A stretch of DNA of 64,000 nucleotides, taken from IMG/VR virus record IMGVR_UViG_3300020154_000003, positions 302,039 to 366,038 of that record, one strand, 5' to 3'. Each line of letters opens with the position of its first letter. Position 1 is the stretch's first letter. Shown here one piece after another: positions 35,689 to 47,400 of this stretch. The translations under genes and the position numbers were made by a program. Source of the stretch: a virus. The notes beneath the pieces were generated by a model. That model searched no databases, was not told where the DNA came from, and saw nothing but the letters and a program-made list of their open reading frames with translations.

Positions 35689-36171
35689 TTATTCAATACC
35701 CAAGTATGTGTTTATTTTTCCCACAAAATAATCTTGATGCCCTTGCGTCCAAAAAGAACCAAAATCAGTAGTACTGATCAAAAGAATTTGATTTTTAGCT
35801 TGGATAACATTACCCATTTGAAGGGCAAATAGTACATATTGAAAAGCATCAATCATTTGTTTATATATTTCAGCAGGAACGCTGGTTTCTTGCTCCTGAG
35901 CGTTAAATTCGTCCAGTAATCCTTGGCAGAATGCCTTATCTTTTAACGTTTTTTTCATATCTTCTAGTAATGGAATGTCAATATTATTTTGTTCAATAAA
36001 GTCCAATATCGGTTGAGGGGATAGCCCAAATGATAATGCTTGAGGGAGTATAGCTTCTGCTCCACCCTGTAGTATCCCCATAGTTTTTTCATTAAAAGCA
36101 GTTAATCCATCTGCAGATAATAAGATGGTTGTCACTTCTTTTGTTTCTATTTCATAAACTATTCGTATCAT
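35689..36171 (-). CDS. Hypothetical protein, tail-region (160 aa)
   Basis: The sequence is acidic and helical after an N-terminal strand (MIRIVYEIETKEVTTILLSA), with DAFQYVLFALQMGNVIQAK in the C-terminal third. I do not recognise a family. It is the first gene after the motif at 36185 and follows the leucine-rich-repeat tail genes. A tail-fibre assembly factor is possible. Confidence 0.72.
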   Translation of the reverse strand: MIRIVYEIETKEVTTILLSADGLTAFNEKTMGILQGGAEAILPQALSFGLSPQPILDFIEQNNIDIPLLEDMKKTLKDKAFCQGLLDEFNAQEQETSVPAEIYKQMIDAFQYVLFALQMGNVIQAKNQILLISTTDFGSFWTQGHQDYFVGKINTYLGIE

Positions 36172-36184
36172 ATCACTTATTTTT

Positions 36185-36194
36185 TATAAATACT
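36185..36194 (-). promoter_or_regulatory. Promoter-like motif AGTATTTATA
   Basis: Recurrent element 13 nt before the ATG at 36171. Confidence 0.55.
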
Positions 36195-36207
36195 TATTTA
36201 TCAACTT

Positions 36208-38418
36208 TTAATTCATCGTGATTATCCATTCATAATTGTTAACTAACACATATACCTCTTCCTTGGCACTTGCAGGAGTTCCGTCATTCGACCCTAAAAC
36301 AAATCCAGTAGGTGCTTGGAAAGTACCTGAAGGTGCTGAATTAGTACCACCAATATTCAGAGTTTTACTCCCTACAGGCCATTTCGCCCTGTTGGTGTAA
36401 ATATTATTTAATGTATTATCCACATTAGTTCCTGACATTCCATTGTTCTGTAGAAGGATATTATTCGGAAGAAAATTATTACTACCTATTTGAAAGGTAA
36501 TATTTAACGAACAATTGTCTCCAAAGAACCCTTTGTTTGTTGCACCGTAATTTATATATTCATGGTTTGTGATTGCTGTTAATGATGGACAACTATCAAA
36601 CTGAACGTTATTATTGAATTTACACGTAGCTTCGCTTGTAGGGAACGTTATCCTTTCCAAATTAAGTGAAGTATTTATCGCAAATGAAGAAATTCCTGCA
36701 GTGGAAGTGATACCCGATAAATTTAAGTGAGTAAGACCACAGTTTGATGCAGTAAAAAAAGCAACATTTTTCATAACAGATAAATCAATATCCAAGGACG
36801 AGCAATCATAGATATTTAAGGTGGAAATGTTTGTGGCATGTCCATTAAAATTTTCAATAGTTGTTAAACCTGTATTCCCTCTAACTACTAATTGACGAAG
36901 ATATAACCAAGGTTGTGCCTCTAAACCAGTTAGGTCTGGTAAATATAATGATCCCGATATTTTACAGTGGTTTAAATACAATTGTTGGAGATTTATTAAA
37001 TCACTGAAATCAGGATTTGCACCTAAACCATTAGCAGATACTTGTCCAGACGTGCCTGCGTCACCTAAGTGTAAATATAATAGGTTAGTATACCCATTTA
37101 TTTTACTTATTAAATCAGAATTCGTTACAATATCCAGTTTGTTATCATACGCAAATAGAGTTGTCAAAGATGATAAACCAGAAGGAAGAGTTAAATCTTC
37201 ACATTCCACTCCCTGAAGATGAAGTGTCGTTAATGCACCACCATTTAACCCACTTAAGTCAATATTAGCAAATCTATTAAGTTCACTTGCTGAAATACCT
37301 AATCGCAAATCCTTAAGTAGCGTTTGGGAATTGGTAAGAGTAAAATCACCAGTTATTCGATTACCATAGAGATATAATCCAATTAAAGAGGGTGATATAT
37401 CACCATTAGTAAAACTTTTTGTCCAAAGTCTATTGGATTGGTGTATTCCAAAAAATTCTAAATTACTTGAAGCCAACGCATCATTAAAAATACTATCTGG
37501 TGTTGATGCTACTGCAGCGTTGCATAACCACATGAAGAAAATGCGCCAATTATTGGCGGGCACTGTAGGGTAAGTTACACCAGTAAGATTAACCAATCCT
37601 AATGCTAACTCTTTTAGATTTGTCATATGAGCAATATCCAAATTACCACTCAAGGCATCATAAGTATTTAGGAAATTGGGACTTGGTGACCAATGACCAA
37701 ATTGAATGACTTCACAATTAACTGCATCTGAAAGGAAATTATTAATATTGTTTAATGGCGTAACACTCCCTATTTTAAATTTCTTAGTAGATGCGGGGGC
37801 TTTACCATTCAATGTACTTAAATTTAATAATTCAGTTAGTTCAATAGTTTCTATCTTACTTAAAGAATCAGCATTGAAATTTAGAGTATCAATCCACATC
37901 TCATTTAATGTTACATTCTTTAAATTTTCAAATCCCTTTAAATTTAATGTCAATGTGCCAGTGCCATTATTGTTAGTTGATGTTCTCCCTTGATTATTAG
38001 TTCTAGGTACAATTGATATTACTTCCACAATTCTAGGATCAGTAATAACAAATTTATATTTACGAGTTGCAGGTGTTAACACACTTGAACTAGTATATCG
38101 CCATCCTCGAAGTGTTGCATTTTTAGGTAGATATGTTTCATCAAATAATCTGTTTCCTATCTGATTTGCTTCGTTCCAACCACCAACCAATAATGGAACT
38201 GATTCGACCCCATATGTATCTAAAGTATTTGTCTGCGTATTGTCAGGTTTAGTACCACTAACATTTTCAATATCAAATAACATGAAACCACCACGAGATT
38301 GACTAGGCACAGGTACTATTTCACTACCTAAATAAAAATCAAAAAAACGATTAGTACTTGGTAGACCGTTACTTTCAACCTCAATTTGACCCTGATGTTT
38401 ACCTATAAATCCGAACAT
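36208..38418 (-). CDS. Leucine-rich-repeat tail/adhesion protein, copy 2
   Basis: The 736-residue product has irregular leucine-rich repeats across about residues 140-640 (NLKNVTLNEMWIDTLNF, SGLNGGALTTLHLQG, LINLQQLYLNHCKISGSLYL). This resembles bacterial BspA-type LRRs. The N-terminus (MFGFIGKHQGQIEVESNGLP) and C-terminus (TGFVLGSNDGTPASAKEEVY then WIITMN) match the upstream paralog. The repeats could bind protein or glycan on the host surface. It starts 1 bp after the paralog's stop codon, in one operon with it. No signal peptide is visible, fitting a virion-assembled protein. Confidence 0.85.
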   Translation of the reverse strand: MFGFIGKHQGQIEVESNGLPSTNRFFDFYLGSEIVPVPSQSRGGFMLFDIENVSGTKPDNTQTNTLDTYGVESVPLLVGGWNEANQIGNRLFDETYLPKNATLRGWRYTSSSVLTPATRKYKFVITDPRIVEVISIVPRTNNQGRTSTNNNGTGTLTLNLKGFENLKNVTLNEMWIDTLNFNADSLSKIETIELTELLNLSTLNGKAPASTKKFKIGSVTPLNNINNFLSDAVNCEVIQFGHWSPSPNFLNTYDALSGNLDIAHMTNLKELALGLVNLTGVTYPTVPANNWRIFFMWLCNAAVASTPDSIFNDALASSNLEFFGIHQSNRLWTKSFTNGDISPSLIGLYLYGNRITGDFTLTNSQTLLKDLRLGISASELNRFANIDLSGLNGGALTTLHLQGVECEDLTLPSGLSSLTTLFAYDNKLDIVTNSDLISKINGYTNLLYLHLGDAGTSGQVSANGLGANPDFSDLINLQQLYLNHCKISGSLYLPDLTGLEAQPWLYLRQLVVRGNTGLTTIENFNGHATNISTLNIYDCSSLDIDLSVMKNVAFFTASNCGLTHLNLSGITSTAGISSFAINTSLNLERITFPTSEATCKFNNNVQFDSCPSLTAITNHEYINYGATNKGFFGDNCSLNITFQIGSNNFLPNNILLQNNGMSGTNVDNTLNNIYTNRAKWPVGSKTLNIGGTNSAPSGTFQAPTGFVLGSNDGTPASAKEEVYVLVNNYEWIITMN

Positions 38419-38419
38419 A

Positions 38420-40648
38420 TTAATTCATCGTTATTGTCCACGCATAATTATTTACTAATACGTAAACTTGTTCTTTAGCACTCGCAGGAGTACCATCATT
38501 TGATCCCAATATAAATCCGGTAGGGGCTTGGTAAATTCCGGTTGGAGTGGCATTTGTTCCTCCAATATTCATACTTCTAGCTACACTCACATTAAAAAAA
38601 CTCCATTTAGACCTATTTGTGTATAAATTATTTATTGTAGCATCAACATTAGTAAGATTTATTCCATTATCTTGGATAAGAATATTTGTTGGTATAAAAT
38701 TATTTGTTCCAAACGGGAATGTCATATCTAAATTACAACCATTGAAATGGAATAAGGCTGGTACGGCTGGACTGTTGTAATTAACGTTTTCTAAATTTAT
38801 TATTGTTGTTAATCCAGTACAACCAATACCACTAAACGCATGACTATTAGTGAATCTACTACGTGCTTCAGTTGTCGGCATAACCAATTCAGTTATTGGA
38901 GTATTATCAATAATAATAGCAGTAAATTGTGAAGTACTTGTTTTACCACTTAAATTCAACGAGGATAATTGAGTATCAATTGCACGTATATCTGTCAATG
39001 AGGTAAAAGTACTTGGTATTGATGCATCCAATTGAATACATCCATTACATCTGAACGATAATAACCCTGTGTGGGCTGTAAAATTGACTAAATTAGTTAA
39101 GCCAGTATTAAATCCAACGCCAATATGTTGTAATTTGTTTACGTTAGGCAGTATCCAATTACCACCTATCTTACAACTACCTATCATCAGAGTAGTCATA
39201 TTTATCAATCCACTCAAATCGCCATCATCACCTAATCCATCAGAAGTTTGAGAAAAATATGAATTACTTGCAGTATTTACATTATTTGAAAATGATAATT
39301 CGGTTAAAGATGAGTAACCGTTAATTTTAGTTAATAAATCAGGAGTTGTGGTTATAGATAATTCATTATCATATAAAACCAAGTCTTGAATAAATGGTAG
39401 TGTATTGGGTAATGTTATGTTACTACATAACACACCCGGAATATGTAATGATCTTAATTCTCCACCATCCAGACCACTTATGTCAATATTGTCAAATCTA
39501 TTAGTTTCACTTTGATTTAAACCAACTCTAAAATCACGTAAGGTAGAACGTGATTCAGTAATACTTATATCACCAGTCCAATTATTACCATAACAATAAA
39601 ATGCTAATAAATTTGATGAAATTTCATTATGTGTTATATTTTTACTATACGTTTTATTATTACTAATAAAAACCATACACCTCAAATTCGGGCTATTAGT
39701 AATAATTTCTTCAAAAACATTCATATTGAATGAAGATGAAGCACTAGCAGAGAGATTTTGAATATGTACCCAACTCCAATCTGTTTTACCACTCGGCAAG
39801 ACCAAAGAAGTCATATTAGTATTCGTTGATATAAGGAACTCTTTCAAATTAGTCATATGACTAACATCTAAAACACCCCTCAATGTAGTTGTACCTACTG
39901 CAGGACTAGATATTAAGCCAGAATACAATCCAAACACTAATGCACGAGCATTTGTGGCTTCTGACAAGAGAGTAGTTACCCCTGTTAAATTACATTGTGC
40001 TAGAACAATACTTTCAACAGTTGAAGGGATTTGTCCAGTTACACCAGTCAGACCTAACGTCTCTCTAAGTTGAAAATGTATTAATTTTGGATTATTAAAC
40101 TTAAAATTTACTCTTGTGATAAATGATTCGTGTATATCAACAGCCTCTAAATTGGGAAATTGCCTCATATCCAAATCAATTTCACCAACCAAATTGTTTA
40201 TTGTAGCTTGAGGTGTTGAATTTAGTAAGTGAGCAAATTGTACCAAAACAGTTTCATGATATGGAAGTATTGTTTTAATTTTTCTGGTTGGTGGAGAAAA
40301 TGCCGCACTTGAACTATGACGGAAATATCGAATCTCAGTATTTGTGTAAACAAATGTGTATTCCATTGAATAGTTTATACCCCCTATTTGAGCACCGCCA
40401 GCAAAAATTTGAACCCTAGCTGGTAATAGTGTTTTTGGATTGCCATCATAAGCGGTTAATACAGTAGATAATAATGCTTGTAAATTCGGATTCGTTCCAC
40501 TAACATCATCAAAATCAAATATATAACGAGCATTAATTCCCCCGTATTTACTTCCATGTCGAGATGCAATATCTCGATTAGAACCATTGACAATGCCGTT
40601 GGCTTCCTGTATAATAAAACATGTTGGTGTTCCTTTAAATCCAAACAT
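38420..40648 (-). CDS. Leucine-rich-repeat tail/adhesion protein, copy 1
   Basis: The 742-residue product is a paralog of the next gene. Both share MFGFKGT-type starts and the C-terminal GSNDGTPASAKEQVYVLVNN region ending ITMN. Repeats include MTNLKEFLISTNTNMTSLVL, LDGGELRSLHIPGV and LSGLINMTTLMIGSCKIGG. The central repeats differ between the two, as expected for receptor-binding proteins under diversification. It lies 8 bp after the delta-60 protein gene, in the same direction, so these adhesins are probably co-expressed late genes. Confidence 0.85.
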   Translation of the reverse strand: MFGFKGTPTCFIIQEANGIVNGSNRDIASRHGSKYGGINARYIFDFDDVSGTNPNLQALLSTVLTAYDGNPKTLLPARVQIFAGGAQIGGINYSMEYTFVYTNTEIRYFRHSSSAAFSPPTRKIKTILPYHETVLVQFAHLLNSTPQATINNLVGEIDLDMRQFPNLEAVDIHESFITRVNFKFNNPKLIHFQLRETLGLTGVTGQIPSTVESIVLAQCNLTGVTTLLSEATNARALVFGLYSGLISSPAVGTTTLRGVLDVSHMTNLKEFLISTNTNMTSLVLPSGKTDWSWVHIQNLSASASSSFNMNVFEEIITNSPNLRCMVFISNNKTYSKNITHNEISSNLLAFYCYGNNWTGDISITESRSTLRDFRVGLNQSETNRFDNIDISGLDGGELRSLHIPGVLCSNITLPNTLPFIQDLVLYDNELSITTTPDLLTKINGYSSLTELSFSNNVNTASNSYFSQTSDGLGDDGDLSGLINMTTLMIGSCKIGGNWILPNVNKLQHIGVGFNTGLTNLVNFTAHTGLLSFRCNGCIQLDASIPSTFTSLTDIRAIDTQLSSLNLSGKTSTSQFTAIIIDNTPITELVMPTTEARSRFTNSHAFSGIGCTGLTTIINLENVNYNSPAVPALFHFNGCNLDMTFPFGTNNFIPTNILIQDNGINLTNVDATINNLYTNRSKWSFFNVSVARSMNIGGTNATPTGIYQAPTGFILGSNDGTPASAKEQVYVLVNNYAWTITMN

Positions 40649-40656
40649 TTCATAAA

Positions 40657-43600
40657 TTAATTAGACTGCATATCAGGAGTGGTCACAACATCTAACCTAC
40701 CACCATTCATGCATATTGCAGTTATTATATCTTCTGAATGCGCTGGAGAACTACCATTTGTTGTTGGATTAGTAAGTACAGGAGTAGTTCCGAATGGGAA
40801 TCTATAACGACCACTAGCCCAAGTAAATGATTTGTTTGATGTATCCATTATAATCTTAAACATATACTGTTTACCAATTGTTTCACCAGTATAATTGAAC
40901 GATGTTACGTTACCAGTAACATTAAGTAAGAATATATCGGCAGTTGTAAGGTCTACTACAACATTTCCAGCAACACTACCGCTAAATACAACTAGAGTTG
41001 GTGTTATTTGACTGGTTATACCTGTCACATAATTCACATCAACCAACGAATGTTTGGTGAAACCAGTTGCATAATTACCTTTATATTCAATACCTGCTTT
41101 TATCGCTCTACCATCAGTAAATGTAGTACCTGTTTTAGTGATAATGAATCTAGCAAGTTCATCATCATCATTGTTTCTAAAAGTAACATCAAATCCGTAT
41201 GGTGAGAACAACACATCATTAGCAGTGCCATCATCTTCAATGATTTGTTGAAGTACTTGAGGTTGCTCATCTGGTTTATCGTATTGATTTGCATTACTTA
41301 CGTCTAAATGTGCATACCTACCGAAGTTATTCCCGTTGGCAGTCGCTTCAATACCTGAACTACGAACTTTAAATTCATTATATTTATCTGTCAAATCATC
41401 AAAGCTGATGGTCGTTCCATTAAAGTGTTTTACTTCAAAAGAAGTTGAACCCATCGTAAAACCATCATCATATTCAGTTGTTACCGAAAGAGCAGCATTA
41501 AAAGCACTGTTACCGAACGTAACTGTACTGCTATGACTCAAACTAGTTGAGTCTAACGAAGTATCACCACTCAATGAACCACCCAATATTATCACACCAT
41601 TATTGTCTGTCAAACCATTACCAACAAGAATGCTAGTACTACCACCAGTTAACGTGGAAGTTATGCCAGTTACATAAGCAACATCAGGTATTGATCTGGC
41701 AGTATATAATTCATGTAGATTTTCATTATACTCAATGACAGCATTTCGCATCACTAATTTACCAGCATCAAGTAATCCATTTTCGTCTAATCGGTAAAGT
41801 CCTGTATTTAATGTTTTGGGATCGTGGTATGTATATCCGTTTAATAATATCTTATTTTCAGGCAGTAATGAGACAAACCCACCAGTTAGACTTATACTAC
41901 CACCACCGTATCCTAATTTGAAATCATGGTTAATAGTACCATCGATATTCAAGTTTATTAAATTACCTCCTTGTCCATTTTCATCTGATAGATTATTACC
42001 ATTATATCTATTAAATGCTCCCGATGCTAAAATAGTACCGTTTGGCAACCAACATACTTTACTTACCTCAGTAGATGGTATATGAAATGTATATGTAAAA
42101 CCAGTACCCGGATCAAAACTACCCACATTAGTTCCACCACTAGTTATAAGCTTTAATCTAGGATTATTGAATCTGGCAATAATAACTTCACCAGTCTCTT
42201 GATTAACATCAAACCACATACCTCTTTCACCGTCAGAAAGAACATTAAAACCAGCAACTCTCGAACCGTCTGAATTTAATTTTGTAAAACCCGGAGAAAA
42301 CACACCATCATAATAATTATACGCACCGCAGGCATATATTGATCCACCAGACAATTGAAATACTCTCTCAACCCAACTATTGGCTGTTCCACCTGCGCCA
42401 CCCCATCTAAATCCACTACCATAAGTAAATCCTGTATCAACACCCCCATTCTCATTTAGACGAACAATACTCCATGCACTAGTCCCATCAAATTCTGTGA
42501 AAGTACCACCTACAAGAATCTTATCATCATCCTGTACGAAGATTGAATAAACAGAACCGTTAAAACCAGTACCGCCTGAGAAAGTAGCGTCATAACTACC
42601 ATCTGAATTCAATCTAGCTATTCTATTTACCGTATTTCCATCAATTTGAGTAAAATCTCCACCAATAATTATCTTACCATCTTGTTGCACATCGACAGCC
42701 CTTATTGTGTTATTAATGGAGGCAGGGTTAAAATCACCACTATTAGTACCATTTTCAATTAAGACTGTTATATATTTTTTAGTTAAATCGGTATTCCATG
42801 ATGTGAAATTACCTACAACAATCACTTTATATGCTCCATCACTCGGAAATTGTGGATCAATAACTTTAGTTTGAGAAACATAGCCAGAATTTCCACCTAG
42901 ACCAATATTAAATCCACTTTCAACATCGAAAAATAACCCCATTCCGTAATTTTGTAGCTGAAGTCTACTACTAGCGATATTAATTTCAGTATGTCCTTCA
43001 AGGGTTCCTCCGAGTCCAAAGTTTCCTGTACCACCTGTGTTCACTGTTCTAACCAATCCATTACTAGCGGTTTCACCTTGAGATATTACCCAAGCCTTAT
43101 CAACTAATGATCTATCAACATAATTTTCTGAATAATCAGCATCATAGATTGCAGCACTTCCACCGATAATGATTTGATCAATCACTGGAATAGTCCCAAT
43201 ATTTACTTCTCCATTACTTTTGAATCTAAAAACACCGGGATTGTTTAAATTAACATCTGTTGCGTATGTACCAGCATAAATAAAACCATCTGAATTTTCT
43301 ATAATAGTATACGAGTAAATCTGTGAATCCAGAGAGTCTCCAAAATTTAACTCATGTATACCATCAGCAGATAATTTACACAAATACTTAGTAGCCGTAC
43401 CGTTATAATTTTGAAAACTACCTGCAACAAGTATTTTATCACCTTCGGTGAGTTTCATTGCATTTATATCATTATCAAAACCAGTACCACTAGAGAAAGT
43501 AGTGTCATATGTGCCATCCTCATTAAGTCTATGAATACGACCTGTATGTCCTTCAAAAGTTGAGAACTCACCTCCTATGATCAATTTTCCTGATGACTGT

Positions 43601-44409
43601 TGTAAAATACCTCTAAAATAGCCTCCAGATGATCCTGTAACTATGTTTGCACTAAAAGTTGTATCTACGCTACCATCACTATTCAATCTAGCGATACCTA
43701 ATGCAGGTGTCGAATTAACTGCTTCAAAATAACCTCCAACAACAATTTTACCATCTTCTTGTATGCAAATAGCCGACACTTCACTATCAAAACCACTTCC
43801 AAGGTTGGTCATAAATGAGGTATCTTGAGTACCATCTGAATTCAGCTTAACAAAATGGCTACTAGAATTACCGTTAAAATCATCAAACCATCCACCAACA
43901 AATATTTCTCCGCTTTCAGACTTAGCTATACAGTTAGCATAATTACCCACACCACATGCAGTGCCAATAGCAGTGTTAAAATCAGTATCTAAAGTACCAT
44001 CAGCATTTAATCTAGTGAACCCATTTGTTGTTGTTCCATTAAATTCACTAAAGTAACCACCTATTAGTATTTTATCATCGTTTTGCATTGCAACACACAA
44101 ACCGTCACTGTCAAATCCAGTTCCCGTATTTGTTGTAAATGTGGCATCAAGTTCACCAGTCGCACTTACTTTTTGTATTCCGTAACCAGTCTCAACGCCA
44201 TTCCATGATGAATCTTCACTAGCCATTATTACACTACCATCCGCTTGAAGACCAAAACCATACGCAGTACTAAAATTAAGACCAGTACCGGGGACAAAGA
44301 ATGTCTCGCCTCTAAATGTAATTGTTGATGCTGATTTACCTATTGTTAGGTCATTTTCATGACCGTGATAAAATTTACTGTTATCTAGTAATTGTTTTGT
44401 TATTAACAT
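40657..44409 (-). CDS. Delta-60-repeat tail protein (1250 aa) with two propellers
   Basis: The N-terminus (MLITKQLLDNSKFYHGHEND) is shared with the upstream delta-60 protein and probably attaches the fibre. Residues about 50-390 and 510-860 carry repeats of the delta-60 type: RLN.DGS.D..F, G.GF...V, I..QDDGKI.VGG.F. Spacers carry a SLVDKAWV- or SLVDVNYVTG-type module. The C-terminal ~110 residues (VNVTGNVTSFNY, YMFKIIMDTSNKSFTW) resemble the end domain of many phage fibres. Delta-60 repeats form beta-propeller-like folds that can bind ligands. It probably serves host recognition; the exact target is unknown. Confidence 0.85.
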   Translation of the reverse strand: MLITKQLLDNSKFYHGHENDLTIGKSASTITFRGETFFVPGTGLNFSTAYGFGLQADGSVIMASEDSSWNGVETGYGIQKVSATGELDATFTTNTGTGFDSDGLCVAMQNDDKILIGGYFSEFNGTTTNGFTRLNADGTLDTDFNTAIGTACGVGNYANCIAKSESGEIFVGGWFDDFNGNSSSHFVKLNSDGTQDTSFMTNLGSGFDSEVSAICIQEDGKIVVGGYFEAVNSTPALGIARLNSDGSVDTTFSANIVTGSSGGYFRGILQQSSGKLIIGGEFSTFEGHTGRIHRLNEDGTYDTTFSSGTGFDNDINAMKLTEGDKILVAGSFQNYNGTATKYLCKLSADGIHELNFGDSLDSQIYSYTIIENSDGFIYAGTYATDVNLNNPGVFRFKSNGEVNIGTIPVIDQIIIGGSAAIYDADYSENYVDRSLVDKAWVISQGETASNGLVRTVNTGGTGNFGLGGTLEGHTEINIASSRLQLQNYGMGLFFDVESGFNIGLGGNSGYVSQTKVIDPQFPSDGAYKVIVVGNFTSWNTDLTKKYITVLIENGTNSGDFNPASINNTIRAVDVQQDGKIIIGGDFTQIDGNTVNRIARLNSDGSYDATFSGGTGFNGSVYSIFVQDDDKILVGGTFTEFDGTSAWSIVRLNENGGVDTGFTYGSGFRWGGAGGTANSWVERVFQLSGGSIYACGAYNYYDGVFSPGFTKLNSDGSRVAGFNVLSDGERGMWFDVNQETGEVIIARFNNPRLKLITSGGTNVGSFDPGTGFTYTFHIPSTEVSKVCWLPNGTILASGAFNRYNGNNLSDENGQGGNLINLNIDGTINHDFKLGYGGGSISLTGGFVSLLPENKILLNGYTYHDPKTLNTGLYRLDENGLLDAGKLVMRNAVIEYNENLHELYTARSIPDVAYVTGITSTLTGGSTSILVGNGLTDNNGVIILGGSLSGDTSLDSTSLSHSSTVTFGNSAFNAALSVTTEYDDGFTMGSTSFEVKHFNGTTISFDDLTDKYNEFKVRSSGIEATANGNNFGRYAHLDVSNANQYDKPDEQPQVLQQIIEDDGTANDVLFSPYGFDVTFRNNDDDELARFIITKTGTTFTDGRAIKAGIEYKGNYATGFTKHSLVDVNYVTGITSQITPTLVVFSGSVAGNVVVDLTTADIFLLNVTGNVTSFNYTGETIGKQYMFKIIMDTSNKSFTWASGRYRFPFGTTPVLTNPTTNGSSPAHSEDIITAICMNGGRLDVVTTPDMQSN

Positions 44410-44421
44410 TTTTTTATTTTA

Positions 44422-44431
44422 TATAAATACT
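44422..44431 (-). promoter_or_regulatory. Promoter-like motif AGTATTTATA
   Basis: Recurrent element 12 nt before the ATG at 44409. It separates the two delta-60 genes into different transcription starts. Confidence 0.55.
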
Positions 44432-44438
44432 TAAATTA

Positions 44439-47400
44439 TTATCCTAATATGGTGCCGCCCATCCAATTTATACCGTTATACACTAACATAATTGACGTAT
44501 AATTTGCGTTAATTATCGCTGTTGAACTTCCATTAATTAAATACCCATTACCATCAACAGTTATATTATTATCTAACGCACCACCTATTGCATCGCAAAT
44601 ATAAATCTGCTGTTTAAAAGTAGGCGATGGCGGTAAGTAAATAACTCCTGCGGTATCCCCAAAATAGTGAATGAAATGAGATGACGTTGACGCTGTAAAG
44701 GATGAGCCAGTTACAATCTCCAAACCAACTACATTTACTGCAATCCCTGATGTTATGCCAGTTACGTAGTTAACATCCACCAATGAATGTTTCGTAAAAC
44801 CTGACGATAGATCAGTAACATAACGGAACTTCTGTGTCGATAATAATTCAGGATGTACAACAAAATATTCTTCAAAATCAGAATAATTGCGCTTAAATAT
44901 TGGATTTTCCTGTACTCCACTATTGATATACATTAGAGTATCAAATACAAAAACCATATTATTAGGGTTGTTATCTGAACCTGTATGTTGATCAATATAA
45001 TTACCATTCAAATCTACCCTAACCATTTGAGATTTAGATGACATGAATATATGATAGTCTTCATTTACGAATACATTACTATATGTACCAATACTTGGTA
45101 CTTGAGCAACGTTCGTATTGAATTCTTCATCGAATACTCCTGTCGCATCAACAACCATAAGGCCAGTATTCACCGATGAACTTCCATATGTTGAAAATGA
45201 ACCTGATAGTAAAAATCTATCAGTACTATCCAATTTTATAATTGAAGAAACTTGTCCATCAAATATTTCAGGAATAAATGTTTCACTTATTGTCCCATCT
45301 GTATTTAAAGCAACTATATAAGGAGTGCTTAACGTATTTCCACTATACTCAGTAAAAGCCCCAACAACTATAAGAGTATCATCATTTAATACCGCAAAAT
45401 CATATGGAGTGTCATTAAATCCAGCACCAGTATCAAAAGTATTATCTAAAGTACCATCTGTGTTTACTCTTCTTATATAAGTCACACCACTTACGGATTC
45501 AGTTATTCTTATGTAAAGTTTACCATCACTCAAACCTAACACTTTACCCACATTATGGATAGATTCACCACTTAAATAAAACGTAAAACCAGTATCAACA
45601 GTACCATCATGTAATAATTTAACAAGACAAGTACATTGGAAGCTATTAAAACTGTTAAATACACCATACACATAAATGTTTTCATCGTCATCAACAAAAA
45701 TACCTGAAATATTATTCGATGGGCCTGAACCAATATTGCTTGAGAAATTTTCATTTATAACTCCATCACCACTTAATAATGCTATACCACTTGAATTAAT
45801 ATCGTTAACGTCAGTAAATGCACCTGAGATCAAAAGATCACCTGTTGAGGGTATTCTTGCCATCCTATTGATACTTGCATTGACAGAAATATAATTGAAC
45901 TGGTTTAGTTTTTCATATGATGTTGAAATAGTCTTTGACGTTTCAGAATAATCACGGAAATTTAAATGGAAACCATCATTAACTTTATCTAAAGTTAACG
46001 TAACTACATCACCAGAAATGGCTGTTTGACCTGTCAATTCACCACCCAAAACCACCGTGTCAAGAGCACGTTTAACGCCATTATCTGCCAGATTAAGTAA
46101 GTTGCTCGTTAAACCAGTTACATAGTTAACATCGGCAATACTATGTTTTGTAAATCCTGACGAATAATCAGAATTATAGTTCATTTTATCATTTAGAGTA
46201 ATATTTTCTAAAGGAAAATCTGCTTCAAGACCAGTATCTGAAAGTAATGCCAAGTTAATACACGAATTTCCTTGATATGTCGTAAATGCCCCTCCAACTA
46301 GATATTGAACTGGTGAAGAATCCACTTTTTCAATTACTTTTGGCCCTCCACTAAAACCAAACGCAGCATTGAAGCCAGTACCAATATTAAATGTATTATC
46401 ACGAGTACCATTACTATTCAAACGAACAATTCTATTTGTTGTTGTTCCTGATAAAATAGTAAATCTACCAACTGCAATAATTTTAGTACTATCTACTAAC
46501 ACATCATGTACTGTATGAATAACACTGCTACTAAAACCAGCATCCATATCAAAGGTATTGTCAACACTACCATCAGTATTTAAGCGAATTAATTTATTAT
46601 AACCAGTAACCCCGCTATATGAAGAAAAACTACCACCCACCAAAATTTTATCATCTGGTTGAATTTCAATCACAAATACTGTGCTATTAAAACCAGCACC
46701 AGCATCAAATGTATTATCAACACTACCATCAGTATTTAAGCGAATTATTCTATTGAATCCAGTAACACCACTGTATGAAGTAAAATTACCACCAACCAAA
46801 ATTTTATCATCAGATTGAATCTTAATTGTATTCACTGTACCATTAAAACCAACACCGACATCAAATGTGTCATCAATACTCCCATCATTATTTAATCTAA
46901 CAATACGATTAGATGTGACTCCATCATAACTAGTAAAATCACCACCAACCAGAACTTTACTGCCGACAACTAATTCATCTACTTCAATAATATTCACATC
47001 ACCATTAAAACCATCACCAACAATGAAGGTATTATCGAATGCAAGACTAGAATCGTTTAATCTTAGTATTCTATTTTGCGTTGAGGCATTAAATGTTGTT
47101 GAGAATCCACCACCAACATAAAGACCATCAGTAGTCCTCGCCAATGTTTTTATATTTGATATATTTACCGATCTTTCAAGATTATATTGTGTATCATACT
47201 TTAAAAGTGTTATGTCGTTTCCAACATAGATGGCCGCACCGTATGATAATATTGCTAATACTTCACCGCTACTATAAAATTTACTATTTAATTGAATTCC
47301 CTTACTATATGAGTTCCAAAGATTGAATTGGGATGACTTCTGTGTAAAAATACCATCACTAGCTATAGTTGTCGATTCGGTTAACTCCCCACCAATTTTA

